Assembly (NCBI GenBank): GCA_900549295.1
Contig: URNG01000062.1
Coordinates: 1-18,033, forward strand
Source of the DNA: an uncultured Rhodocyclaceae bacterium
GTDB lineage: Bacteria > Pseudomonadota > Gammaproteobacteria > Burkholderiales > Rhodocyclaceae
Direction of reading: 5' to 3'
DNA length: 18,033 bases
Under the pieces are notes generated by a model, which did no database searches, was not told the DNA's origin, and saw only the letters and a list, made by a program, of their open reading frames with translations. Shown in pieces: positions 1 through 6,591 of the stretch (its first letter is position 1; the number at the start of each line of letters is the position of its first letter). Made by a program: the position numbers and the translations under genes.

Positions 1-252
1 CCATCGCCGCCGCGGGGCCGGGGGTGCCCGCCGGCGGCGGCGGCGCGGGCGCTCGGCGCCGTGCTGCGCGCCGCGACCGCTTGGCCGGGATTGCCGGTCG
101 ACGTGCTGTGGGCGGTTTCCGGCGCGTGCTGGGCCTTGGCCTACGCGCTCTGGCTATGGCACATGTTCCCCATCCTGAGCGCTGCGCGTACCGACGGCGG
201 GACGGGGTGCGAGGAAATCCTCACGCCGCCTGACGACGCGGAAAAAAATTAA
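1..252 (+). CDS. C-terminal fragment of a membrane protein, probably NnrS family
   Basis: The reading frame is open from the first base of the window and ends at TAA 250-252, so only the last 83 residues are present and the start lies outside. A hydrophobic helix (LWAVSGACWALAYALWLW) is followed by PILSAARTDGGTG and a short acidic tail. The arrangement of a Trp/Ala-rich last helix followed by PIL..xR.DGxxG resembles the C-terminus of NnrS-family proteins, inner-membrane haem/copper proteins linked to nitric oxide stress and denitrification. This assignment comes from remembered family sequences and a short fragment, so it is tentative. Calling a GTG start at 61 would be wrong because the frame continues upstream. 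No hairpin terminator is visible between its stop and the convergent lipoprotein gene 55 bases away. Confidence 0.5.
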   Translation, partial: PSPPRGRGCPPAAAARALGAVLRAATAWPGLPVDVLWAVSGACWALAYALWLWHMFPILSAARTDGGTGCEEILTPPDDAEKN

Positions 253-307
253 GGCAGTTCTGAATCAGTCAAAACCCCTGCCGCGTGCCTGTCCGGGCTG
301 AACCGGC

Positions 308-748
308 CTAGCTTTCAGCGGGGCCGGAGGGGGCGTTGACCTCGTCTGCTGCGCCTGGGCGGGCGGCATCGGGGGGGGGAAGCGCGGCAGGCTCGGCAGC
401 GGTTTCCGGGCTGCTTGCCTTCTTCTTTTTCTTGCCCGCGTTGGGCGGCTGCGGCGGCGGCAGTTGCGGGGCGATGGTGTCCAGCTTGTTTTCGCGCATG
501 TACTCGTCCATGTCGCGCCAACCGGCGTAGATGCTGGATTTGGGTAGCCAGGCGTAGATCGAATAGCAATCTTCGATGGCGCGTCCGGAATGGCGGCAGG
601 CGCTACCCACGGCGCGGCCTTCGGCGTCGCTGCGCGCCTCTTTCTGCGCCGGCGTTTCCACGCCCAGCGTGGCGGACAATTGGTCGCATCCACCCAACAG
701 CAGCGCGACAGGCAGAAGCAAGGAGAAAAGAGGCGCAGGATTTTTCAT
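308..748 (-). CDS. Small proline-rich lipoprotein of unknown function
   Basis: This encodes a 146-residue protein starting at ATG 748-746. A hydrophobic signal ends in the lipobox LLGGC, so the mature lipoprotein would begin at Cys21 after signal peptidase II cleavage. The +2 residue is Asp22, which in enterobacteria favours retention in the inner membrane; that the same rule applies here is inference. The mature part has a compact segment (about residues 30-95) with Cys51 and Cys61 that could form a disulfide. A low-complexity tail rich in Pro, Ala and Lys (KKKKK near 106-110) follows. A longer frame to 946 exists but would place about 66 non-hydrophobic residues before the signal peptide, so the internal Met is preferred. 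The family is not recognised. It is transcribed divergently from the small gene at 977. Confidence 0.7.
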   Translation of the reverse strand: MKNPAPLFSLLLPVALLLGGCDQLSATLGVETPAQKEARSDAEGRAVGSACRHSGRAIEDCYSIYAWLPKSSIYAGWRDMDEYMRENKLDTIAPQLPPPQPPNAGKKKKKASSPETAAEPAALPPPDAARPGAADEVNAPSGPAES

Positions 749-976
749 GTGCAGGATTTTCGCATAAGCCCCCGAGCTTGCCAAAGTGAACGCGTTGAAA
801 AAGCGGGCATGGCGCATTCGTTTGCCGCTGCTCCTGCGCAGGACAGGTGCTGGCCGGTGGTGCGCAAACGACATCCGGAAGCGTAACGGGTTATGACATT
901 GAATAAACAAATTGACTTGTTTATGCCGTGCGCTTAATGTTTTCACTCAATTGTTTTGTCATTTTCTGGAGGGGCT
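749..976. other. Divergent intergenic region between lipoprotein and small gene
   Basis: This is a 228-base gap between divergent genes. It holds a 12-base palindrome (TCCTGCGCAGGA, 832-843) nested within widely spaced arms CGTTTGC (819-825) and GCAAACG (864-870), which may fold as RNA or be chance in GC-rich DNA. The right part (about 890-960) is AT-rich and contains the inverted repeat listed separately. No RNA gene was recognised. Confidence 0.4.
903..924. promoter_or_regulatory. 8-bp inverted repeat overlapping a possible -35 box
   Basis: Perfect arms ATAAACAA (903-910) and TTGTTTAT (917-924) are separated by six bases. The right half overlaps TTGACT (912-917), a plausible -35 element for the forward gene at 977. 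The matching -10 (around TAATGT, 935-940) is poor. The layout suits a repressor operator; the binding protein is unknown. Confidence 0.4.
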
Positions 977-1192
977 ATGGCAGCAAAAGAGGGCAGCAAA
1001 ACCCGGGGGCAAAAGCCTGGAGTAGTACCACGCAAGGGCGGCGATTACGTCGCCGGGGCGCGCTTCAAGAACAATCAAACGCAGATTTTCTTGGTCAAGA
1101 ACGCCTGCGACATGGATGACGCCCGGCGCATGGTGCTGGATGAAGTCGGGCGCGAGAATGTGAGTTGTCTGCTTCTGTCCGAAAGCAGGTGA
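977..1192 (+). CDS. Small basic protein of unknown function
   Basis: This encodes a 71-residue protein. The ATG at 977 is chosen over the upstream in-frame Met because a strong Shine-Dalgarno (GGAGGGG, about 968-974) lies immediately before it. The N-terminal 30 residues are Lys/Arg/Gly-rich and probably flexible. The C-terminal half (QTQIFLVKNACDMDDARRMVL and onward) looks like a small alpha/beta fold with a Cys in each half. There is no signal peptide or membrane segment. The family is not recognised. An AT-rich upstream region with a dyad over a -35-like hexamer suggests its own regulated promoter. It is followed by 183 bases before the toxin-antitoxin pair, so it is probably not part of that operon. 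Confidence 0.6.
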   Translation: MAAKEGSKTRGQKPGVVPRKGGDYVAGARFKNNQTQIFLVKNACDMDDARRMVLDEVGRENVSCLLLSESR

Positions 1193-1312
1193 TCTCGTGC
1201 CAGAAAAGTGACAAGGCAACTCCCGGGGTTTCGACGGCCAAGCCATCGTCTGGAGAGAGGGCAAAACCGGTGGTTTGGAGCGGAGCCGGGGGCATACGCC
1301 GGGGTATACGCC

Positions 1313-1357
1313 TTGCGAAGGTGCATTCATAAAACTAAAATGACTTCAATGAATGCA
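1313..1357 (+). promoter_or_regulatory. Promoter and operator of the toxin-antitoxin operon
   Basis: A sigma70-like promoter is visible: TTGCGA (1313-1318), 17-base spacer, TAAAAT (1336-1341). Flanking the -10 is a perfect 9-bp inverted repeat, TGCATTCAT (1322-1330) and ATGAATGCA (1349-1357), with 18 bases between the arms. The placement over spacer and transcription start is what is expected for autorepression by the antitoxin-toxin complex, as known for FitAB/VapBC systems. Just upstream, GCATACGCC and GTATACGCC (about 1292-1312) form an imperfect tandem repeat. Confidence 0.65.
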
Positions 1358-1375
1358 ATTTGATGAGGTGATGTT

Positions 1376-1630
1376 ATGGCGATGCTGACAGTACGCAACT
1401 TGTCCGACGAAGTGCATCGCGCCCTACGGGTACGAGCTGCGCAACATGGGCGCAGCACCGAGGCCGAGGTTCGTGAGATCCTGGCGATTGCAGTCAAGCC
1501 AGAGACGCGCGTCCGTCCGGGTGAGGCCCTGGCGGCATTGGGTCGCAAGATCGGCCTGACGAACGAGGATTTCGAGATATTCAACCAGGTGCGAGACAAG
1601 ACGCCCGCCGAGCCGGTGAGGTTTGAATGA
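1376..1630 (+). CDS. FitA/VapB-type ribbon-helix-helix antitoxin
   Basis: This 84-residue protein is the antidote of a type II toxin-antitoxin pair. The N-terminus (LTVRNLSDEVHRALRVRAAQHGRSTEAEVREIL, described here as residues 4-36) has the short beta strand followed by two helices of Arc/MetJ-like FitA antitoxins, which dimerise to bind operator DNA. The C-terminal 40 residues, including EDFEIFNQVRDKTP, are the expected flexible toxin-wrapping tail. The ATG at 1376 is preceded by GAGGTG (1365-1370). The stop overlaps the toxin start (ATGA, 1627-1630), which couples translation of the two genes. Expression is probably autoregulated through the inverted repeat around the -10 box. Confidence 0.88.
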   Translation: MAMLTVRNLSDEVHRALRVRAAQHGRSTEAEVREILAIAVKPETRVRPGEALAALGRKIGLTNEDFEIFNQVRDKTPAEPVRFE

Positions 1631-2043
1631 TCGTCCTTGATACCAACGTTATTTCCGAGGCGATGAAGCCCGAGCCGCACAAGGCCGTGCGGGCCTGGCT
1701 GAACGATCAAGCCTTCGAAACGCTGTACCTGCCTAGTGTGACGCTGGCCGAGTTGCTGTTCGGCATCGGAGCACTCCCGGCAGGCAGGCGTAAGGACATG
1801 CTGGCACAGGCTCTTGACGGGCTGATGGGGCTATTCAGGGATCGGGTATTGCCATTCGACACCGATGCAGCGCGGCGCTATGCCGAATTGGCCGTGACGG
1901 CAAGGGCCAGCGGGCGAGGATTCCCGACACCCGACGGCTACATTGCCGCGATTGCGGCCTCGCGGGGTTTCATCGTGGCATCACGCGACACCGCACCCTA
2001 TGAGGCGACCGGCGTATCCGTCATCAATCCGTGGGAAATGTGA
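1627..2043 (+). CDS. FitB/VapC-type PIN-domain toxin ribonuclease
   Basis: This 138-residue protein is a full-length PIN domain. The conserved acidic cluster that binds metal is visible: Asp5 in MIVLDTNV, Glu42 in TLAELLFG, Asp103 in TPDGYIAA and Asp121 in VASRDTAPY. It also has the family ending GVSVINPWE. PIN toxins of the FitB/VapC group are Mg-dependent ribonucleases, commonly cutting tRNA or rRNA, and are held inactive by the cognate antitoxin; the target here cannot be predicted. The gene overlaps the antitoxin by four bases and is followed by a strong terminator, so the pair forms a self-contained two-gene operon. All catalytic residues are present, so it appears functional. Confidence 0.9.
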   Translation: MIVLDTNVISEAMKPEPHKAVRAWLNDQAFETLYLPSVTLAELLFGIGALPAGRRKDMLAQALDGLMGLFRDRVLPFDTDAARRYAELAVTARASGRGFPTPDGYIAAIAASRGFIVASRDTAPYEATGVSVINPWEM

Positions 2044-2089
2044 GGGAAGCATGCAGCGCCGCTGAACCTGCGCCGCTGGTAAACAGACC

Positions 2090-2134
2090 GACACCCGCCC
2101 CCGCCTTCAGGCAGGGGCGGGTGTCAATTTTTTT
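2090..2134 (+). terminator. Rho-independent terminator after the toxin gene
   Basis: Arms GACACCCGCCCC (2090-2101) and GGGGCGGGTGTC (2114-2125) form a 12-bp GC-rich stem, with a further 3-bp inner stem. It is followed by AA and seven T (2128-2134). It ends the toxin-antitoxin transcript. It lies between convergent genes and could also act on metY, but the reverse-strand tail (GGTCTGTTT) is less T-rich. Confidence 0.88.
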
Positions 2135-2147
2135 CAGGCCAAACCGC

Positions 2148-3419
2148 TCAGGCCGCGTTCAGCGCCTGATCCAGATCGGCGAGGATGTCGTCGATGTGTT
2201 CGATACCCACGGAAAGACGGATCATGTCCTCGCTGACGCCGGCCTTGGCGAGTTCTTCCGGCGAAAGCTGGCGGTGGGTGGTCGAAGCGGAGTGGCAGGC
2301 CAGCGTCTTGCAGTCGCCGATATTCACCAGCCGAGTCACCAGCTTGAGCGCGTCCTGGAATTTCGCGCCGCCGCTTAGGCCGCCCTTGACGCCGAAATTG
2401 AGAATGCCGGACGCCTTGCCGCCCATGTATTTCTGCACCAGCGGGTAATCCTTGTGCTCCGGCAGGCCGGCGTAATTGACCCAACTCACCTTGGGATGTT
2501 TTTGCAGGAACTGGGCGATTTTCACCGAATTCTCGCAGATACGGTCCATGCGCAGCGCCAGGGTTTCGATGCCTTGCAGGATCATGAACGAATTGAAGGG
2601 CGAGATCGCGGCACCCATGTTGCGCAGCGGCACGACGCGGGCGCGAGCGATGTAGGCGGCCGGGCCGAGCGCCTCGGTGTAGACGACGCCGTGATAGGAA
2701 ACGTCCGGCTCGTTCAGGCGCTTGAATTTCTGCTTGTGCTCGGCCCAGGGGAATTTGCCGCTGTCGACGATGATGCCGCCGATGGAATTGCCGTGGCCGC
2801 CCAGGTATTTGGTCAGCGCGTGCACCACGATGTCCGCGCCGTGCTCGAAGGGACGGCACAGGTAGGGTGAAGGCACGGTGTTGTCGACGATCACCGGCAC
2901 GCCGTGGCGGTGCGCCACTTCGGCGAGTTGCTCGAAGTCGGTGACGTTGCCGAGCGGGTTGCCCACCGATTCGCAGAACACGGCTTTCGTTTTGCCGTCG
3001 ATCAGCTTTTCAAAGGCCGCCGGATCGCGGTAATCGGCAAAGCGCACCTCGATGCCGTATTGCGGCAGGGTGTGGGCGAACAGGTTGTAGGTGCCGCCGT
3101 ACAAGGTGCTGGAAGTGACGATGTTGTCGCCGGCTTCGGCAATGGTCTGGATCGCCGCCGTGATCGCCGCCATGCCGGAAGCGAAAGCCAGGCCGCCGAT
3201 GCCGCCTTCCATCGCCGCCACGCGCTTTTCCAGCACGTCGGTGGTCGGATTCATGATGCGGGTGTAGATGTTGCCGGCCACCTTGAGGTCGAACAGATCG
3301 GCGCCGTGCTGCGTGCTGTCGAAGGCGTAGGAAGTGGTCTGGTAGATGGGAACGGCGACCGATTTGGTGGTCGGATCGGGGCTGTAACCGCCGTGTACGG
3401 CGAGGGTTTCGATTTTCAT
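2148..3419 (-). CDS. metY: O-acetylhomoserine sulfhydrylase (MetY)
   Basis: This 423-residue cytoplasmic PLP enzyme makes homocysteine from O-acetylhomoserine and sulfide, in direct-sulfhydrylation methionine synthesis. It begins MKIETLAVHGGYSPDPTTKS, the usual start of OAH sulfhydrylases. YTRIMNPTTDVLEKRVAAMEGG and the PLP-lysine motif ALTKYLGGHG with Lys204 follow. The C-terminus SVGIEHIDDILADLDQAL is typical of the Cys/Met metabolism PLP family. Length and start fit the family; a 34-residue upstream extension in the same frame is rejected. The ribosome-binding site is weak (GGAAACG). The gene stands alone, convergent with the toxin-antitoxin pair. Its leader has a tandem repeat and an upstream dyad, which suggest regulation, but no SAM or SAH riboswitch was recognised. 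Confidence 0.93.
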   Translation of the reverse strand: MKIETLAVHGGYSPDPTTKSVAVPIYQTTSYAFDSTQHGADLFDLKVAGNIYTRIMNPTTDVLEKRVAAMEGGIGGLAFASGMAAITAAIQTIAEAGDNIVTSSTLYGGTYNLFAHTLPQYGIEVRFADYRDPAAFEKLIDGKTKAVFCESVGNPLGNVTDFEQLAEVAHRHGVPVIVDNTVPSPYLCRPFEHGADIVVHALTKYLGGHGNSIGGIIVDSGKFPWAEHKQKFKRLNEPDVSYHGVVYTEALGPAAYIARARVVPLRNMGAAISPFNSFMILQGIETLALRMDRICENSVKIAQFLQKHPKVSWVNYAGLPEHKDYPLVQKYMGGKASGILNFGVKGGLSGGAKFQDALKLVTRLVNIGDCKTLACHSASTTHRQLSPEELAKAGVSEDMIRLSVGIEHIDDILADLDQALNAA

Positions 3420-3452
3420 GGTTGCGTTTCCGTTCGGTGAGGGTGTGGAAGA

Positions 3453-3482
3453 GTATGGAAAAACAGCGGTATGGAAAAACAG
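3453..3482. repeat. Tandem 14-bp direct repeat in the metY leader
   Basis: GTATGGAAAAACAG occurs at 3453-3466 and again at 3469-3482, a 16-base period. On the metY strand it reads CTGTTTTTCCATAC twice, about 35-65 bases before the start codon. It could be a tandem protein- or RNA-binding site, or a simple slippage duplication. Confidence 0.5.
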
Positions 3483-3501
3483 TGCAGGGCGCAGCTTACG
3501 G

Positions 3502-3520
3502 TGAAGCGATATACGTTTCA
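3502..3520. promoter_or_regulatory. Dyad upstream of metY, possible operator
   Basis: TGAAGCG (3502-3508) and CGTTTCA (3514-3520) form an inverted repeat with one G-T mismatch and a five-base centre. It overlaps a possible metY -35 box (TTGAAA on the reverse strand, 3522-3517). The position suits a regulator of sulfur or methionine genes; the regulator itself is unknown. Confidence 0.3.
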
Positions 3521-3632
3521 ATAATATTGCCCGCTATGTTTATTTTCCCTGCGTATAAGGATGGTTTGCGGTGGTGCTGGCTGGCTCGGCGGTCTGTTGC
3601 GTATGGCATTTTTCTCTACATCTTTAGTGATG

Positions 3633-3661
3633 TTGCATGGGAAATATGCTGTTGGTAAATT
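3633..3661 (+). promoter_or_regulatory. Possible promoter for the secretion operon
   Basis: TTGCAT (3633-3638), a 17-base spacer and TAAATT (3656-3661) lie in an AT-rich stretch about 30 bases before the ABC transporter start. Each box matches only 3-4 of 6 consensus bases, so this is a weak call. It is the best candidate seen in the 271-base gap. Confidence 0.3.
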
Positions 3662-3690
3662 TCGGTTTTCTTATTTAAGAAAGCTGCAGC

Positions 3691-5871
3691 ATGCCAGCGA
3701 CAAAAGGGGAAGCACAAGGGGGCGGGCAAAGGGAAGCGCAAAGAGAAAAACAAGGGGAACTCAGCCATCAAGATTTGCTGTGGCTGCTCGGCAGCCTGAG
3801 CACGCTCTACCGCCAGCCATTCGATGCCAGGTTGGTCGAACAGGCCTTTCCCCCGCCGCACAGCAATGCAACCCTGCATGCCGCTGCCCGCGCCATCGGT
3901 TTCAAGACGGGCGGCAGTCCGCATCCGGAGGATTGGCGGCGCTTGCCGTTGCCGGCCATTGCCTTCCTCAAACCGCCAGAGGGAGAAAACGCGTCAGCCA
4001 CTGCCTGCATTCCCGTCCTCATTCTCAAGACCGACGGCAGCAAATTGCTGTATTTCCGCGCTGGCAGCCAGACTCCGGAAATGCTCGCTGCCGACGAGGC
4101 AGGCAACCGCCTTGCCGCCGAACTCATTTTGCTTGCCCGCGAAACCGCTGGCACTGGCGAGAAAGACCCCGTTCCCGGTTTTACCGAAGAGCGCGCAGCT
4201 TTCGGCTTCAAGTGGTTCGTGCCCGAACTGCTCAAGCACAAGACCATCTGGCGCGACGTCCTGCTCGCCAGTTTCGCGCTGCAACTGGTCGGCCTGGTGA
4301 CGCCCTTGTTCACCCAGGTCATCATCGACAAGGTGATCGTGCACCAGAGCGACAGCACCCTGCTCGTGCTGGGCGTCGCGCTCGTCATGTTCATGCTGTT
4401 CAGCAGCGGCATGAGCTGGCTGCGCCAGTTTCTCGTCCTGCACACCGGCAATCGCATCGACGCCGTGCTCGGCAGCCAGGTTTTCCGGCACATGCTGCGC
4501 CTGCCGCTGCCTTTCTTCGAACTGCGCCCGACCGGCACGCTGGTTGCCCGCCTGCACGGCGTCGAAACCATCCGGGAATTCGTTTCCGGCGCGGCGATCA
4601 CGCTGATTCTCGACCTGCCTTTTCTGCTCATCTTCCTGGCGGTGATGTTCGCCTATAGCTGGCAGCTTTCCCTGATCGCCGTCGGCCTGCTCGGCGCCAT
4701 CGGCATCGTCAGCTTTCTGGTCGCACCCGTGCTGCGGGAAAAACTCAACCGCCAGTTCATGCTCGGCGCACGCAACCAGGCGTTTCTGACCGAATACGTC
4801 TCCGGCATGTCGACGGTAAAAACACTCCAGATGGAAGCCGACATCGATCGCAAATATGGCGACTACCTGGCTCAATATCTTGCCGCAGGATTCTCCACCC
4901 GGCAGGTCAGCAACACCTACAACGTCGTCAGCAACGGGCTGGAACAAGTGATGACGCTCGCCATCCTCATCGTCGGCGCGCTCATCGTCATGCAGAACGA
5001 GGGCTTTACGGTCGGCATGCTGGTCGCCTTCCAGATGTTCGCGGGCCGCATGAGCCAGCCCATGCTGCGTCTGGTCGGGCTGTGGCAGGAATTCCAGCAG
5101 GCCAGCATTGCCGTCAAACGCCTGGGCGACATCCTCGACATGCCGCAAGAGCCATACACGCTGACCCCCACCCGTGAAAGTGCCGGCCCCGGCCGCATCG
5201 ACGTGCACCATCTGGCCTTCCGCTACTCCGGGCATCACCCCTGGCTATACCGCAACCTCGGTCTGACGATGAAACCGGGGCATCTGACGGTGCTGATGGG
5301 GCCGAGCGGCTGCGGCAAAAGCACCCTGGCCAAGCTGCTGCTCGGCTTCTACCAGCCGGAAGAAGGCCGCATCGAACTCGACGGCAAGGACATCCGCCAT
5401 CTCGCCGCCAACGAACTGCGCAACACCTTCGGCGTTGTCCCGCAGGAAACCGTGCTGTTCGCCGGCACGCTCTACGACAACCTGGTCATGGCGCACCCGC
5501 ACGCCACCTTCGACGACGTCATCCTGGCCTGCAAGGCGGCGGAAATCCACGAAGTCATCGAACGCCTGCCCAACGGCTACCAGACCGAAATCGGCGAACG
5601 CGGCACCGGCCTCTCAGGCGGCCAAAGACAGCGCATCGCCATCGCCCGGGCGCTGCTCAAGCGGCCGAAGATCCTGATTTTCGACGAAGCGGTATCGAAC
5701 CTCGACCAACTGACCGCCGAGCATTTCGCCCGAACCATCAACAAATTGAAGGGGCAGGTGACGATGCTCTTCATCACGCACCAGATTCCGAAAGGTCTGG
5801 TGGTGGATGAGGTCGTCGAACTGGGCGGAAACACGGCGCGGCAAATGGATGTGGTTGAGGGTAATAAGTGA
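3691..5871 (+). CDS. Type I secretion ABC transporter, HlyB-like
   Basis: This 726-residue inner-membrane export ATPase would pump the RTX protein encoded downstream out of the cell with the HlyD-like adaptor and a TolC-type channel. The N-terminal part (about 24-150) corresponds to the C39-peptidase-like domain of RTX exporters. No catalytic Cys is found at its start, and Cys106 sits roughly where the peptidase His would be, so it should bind rather than cleave substrate. A six-helix membrane domain spans about 172-450. The nucleotide-binding domain shows Walker A GPSGCGKST (537-545), signature LSGGQRQR (641-648), Walker B ILIFDEA (661-667) and the switch His697. The ATG at 3691 has only a weak AAGAAAG ribosome-binding site. 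The stop overlaps the next ATG by one base (TGATG), indicating coupled translation. Confidence 0.9.
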   Translation: MPATKGEAQGGGQREAQREKQGELSHQDLLWLLGSLSTLYRQPFDARLVEQAFPPPHSNATLHAAARAIGFKTGGSPHPEDWRRLPLPAIAFLKPPEGENASATACIPVLILKTDGSKLLYFRAGSQTPEMLAADEAGNRLAAELILLARETAGTGEKDPVPGFTEERAAFGFKWFVPELLKHKTIWRDVLLASFALQLVGLVTPLFTQVIIDKVIVHQSDSTLLVLGVALVMFMLFSSGMSWLRQFLVLHTGNRIDAVLGSQVFRHMLRLPLPFFELRPTGTLVARLHGVETIREFVSGAAITLILDLPFLLIFLAVMFAYSWQLSLIAVGLLGAIGIVSFLVAPVLREKLNRQFMLGARNQAFLTEYVSGMSTVKTLQMEADIDRKYGDYLAQYLAAGFSTRQVSNTYNVVSNGLEQVMTLAILIVGALIVMQNEGFTVGMLVAFQMFAGRMSQPMLRLVGLWQEFQQASIAVKRLGDILDMPQEPYTLTPTRESAGPGRIDVHHLAFRYSGHHPWLYRNLGLTMKPGHLTVLMGPSGCGKSTLAKLLLGFYQPEEGRIELDGKDIRHLAANELRNTFGVVPQETVLFAGTLYDNLVMAHPHATFDDVILACKAAEIHEVIERLPNGYQTEIGERGTGLSGGQRQRIAIARALLKRPKILIFDEAVSNLDQLTAEHFARTINKLKGQVTMLFITHQIPKGLVVDEVVELGGNTARQMDVVEGNK

Positions 5872-6179
5872 TGTTTGGGGACAAGGCTATAAGGTTTTTC
5901 TGGATTCCTTTTGTTCTGTTCTTTGCTTTTTGGGCGCTTAAAGTGTGGTTTTTTAGCCTGGAAACAGGGTATGGAACGAGATATGTGGAGAGGGTTGTTT
6001 ATGGGGTTTTGTTGGTTGTGGCGGCTGTGCACAGATTTTTAATAGATTTTTTTGAAAAAAGGAATGATGAAATTCATTCGTTTTTGACTAAGGCGGCGCC
6101 ATATGTTTTTTCTGCTATTCTTTCTTGCGTGTTGAATTTTCTGGTTGTTTTTGTCTTAATGGAACAGAAGCTTTACTGA
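5871..6179 (+). CDS. Small three-helix membrane protein, copy 1
   Basis: This 102-residue protein belongs to no family I recognise. Three hydrophobic helices are evident at about 8-28, 40-60 and 76-98, with the charged segment FFEKRNDE between helices two and three and the C-terminal MEQKLY. Its ATG shares a base with the transporter stop codon. It is a paralog of the next gene: by hand alignment about 64 of 102 residues match, with the first 30 identical. It is strikingly AT-rich, with T runs, unlike the GC-rich transporter before it. Placed between exporter and exoprotein, it could be an immunity protein, a secretion accessory or a membrane regulator; immunity is only an inference from size, topology and duplication. 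Confidence 0.75.
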   Translation: MFGDKAIRFFWIPFVLFFAFWALKVWFFSLETGYGTRYVERVVYGVLLVVAAVHRFLIDFFEKRNDEIHSFLTKAAPYVFSAILSCVLNFLVVFVLMEQKLY

Positions 6180-6180
6180 A

Positions 6181-6225
6181 ATGGCGGTGGCTAATGCCGG
6201 TGTTTTAGCAGACGGCAGGAAATAA
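6181..6225 (+). pseudogene. Possible vestige of a second exoprotein gene start
   Basis: One base after the stop of small membrane protein copy 1 lies a 14-codon frame, MAVANAGVLADGRK. The RTX gene starts at the identical one-base spacing after copy 2, with MSMINVGGVVSNAAD. Shared features are the Met, Asn5, Gly7 and the stretches TAATG and GGTG in the DNA. This suggests the duplicated unit once included the beginning of an RTX-like gene, now lost after a few codons. The match is short, so chance is possible. Confidence 0.35.
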
Positions 6226-6281
6226 ACCACAGGCTTCACTTGTTTGAAGGTTGTGATTTGTTTCTTGGGCTGGAGGGTTCA

Positions 6282-6590
6282 ATGTTTGGGGATAAGGCTA
6301 TCAGGTTCTTTTGGATTCCTTTTGTTCTGTTCTTTGCTTTTTGGGCGCTTAAGGTGTGGTTTTTTAGCCTGAATACAGGGTATGGCACAGGAGGTATAGA
6401 GAAAGCTGTTTTAGGAGGAGTGGTTGCTCTTAGCGCTATCTATAGGTTTTTGATGGATATTTTTGAGAAAAGAAACCTTGGTGCTCATCGAGCGTTAGAT
6501 AATTTTCTGCCATATTTTTCTTCTTTTGTGTTTTCTTTCATTTTCAATCTTTTCGTTGTTTTTATACTGATGGAACAGGAGCTTTACTAA
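6282..6590 (+). CDS. Small three-helix membrane protein, copy 2
   Basis: This 102-residue paralog of copy 1 has the same three-helix layout and C-terminus MEQELY. The ATG at 6282 is chosen because it aligns exactly with copy 1 and has the strong ribosome-binding site GGAGGG (6272-6277); an in-frame ATG at 6240 would add 14 unrelated residues. Residues 1-30 are identical to copy 1 and 85 of the first 90 bases match, whereas residues 37-91 diverge strongly. A single base separates its stop from the RTX start, so the two are probably translationally coupled. That makes this copy the likelier functional partner of the present RTX protein. The function is unknown; it is AT-rich like copy 1. Confidence 0.75.
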   Translation: MFGDKAIRFFWIPFVLFFAFWALKVWFFSLNTGYGTGGIEKAVLGGVVALSAIYRFLMDIFEKRNLGAHRALDNFLPYFSSFVFSFIFNLFVVFILMEQELY

Positions 6591-6591
6591 A

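Noticed and set aside
749..946. N-terminal extension of the lipoprotein frame to 946
   Set aside because: It would put about 66 residues ahead of a clear signal peptide and lipobox; the start at 748 is the sensible one.
3422..3658. 78-codon forward frame in the gap before the secretion operon
   Set aside because: No ribosome-binding site, no recognisable protein features, and it runs through the metY leader repeats and promoter region.
3420..3690. SAM or SAH riboswitch before metY
   Set aside because: No conserved core of either class could be found by eye in this gap on the metY strand.
3994..5238. 414-codon reverse frame inside the transporter gene
   Set aside because: Antisense shadow of a well-supported ABC transporter; Asp/Glu/Gln/His-rich composition typical of reverse frames of GC-rich genes.
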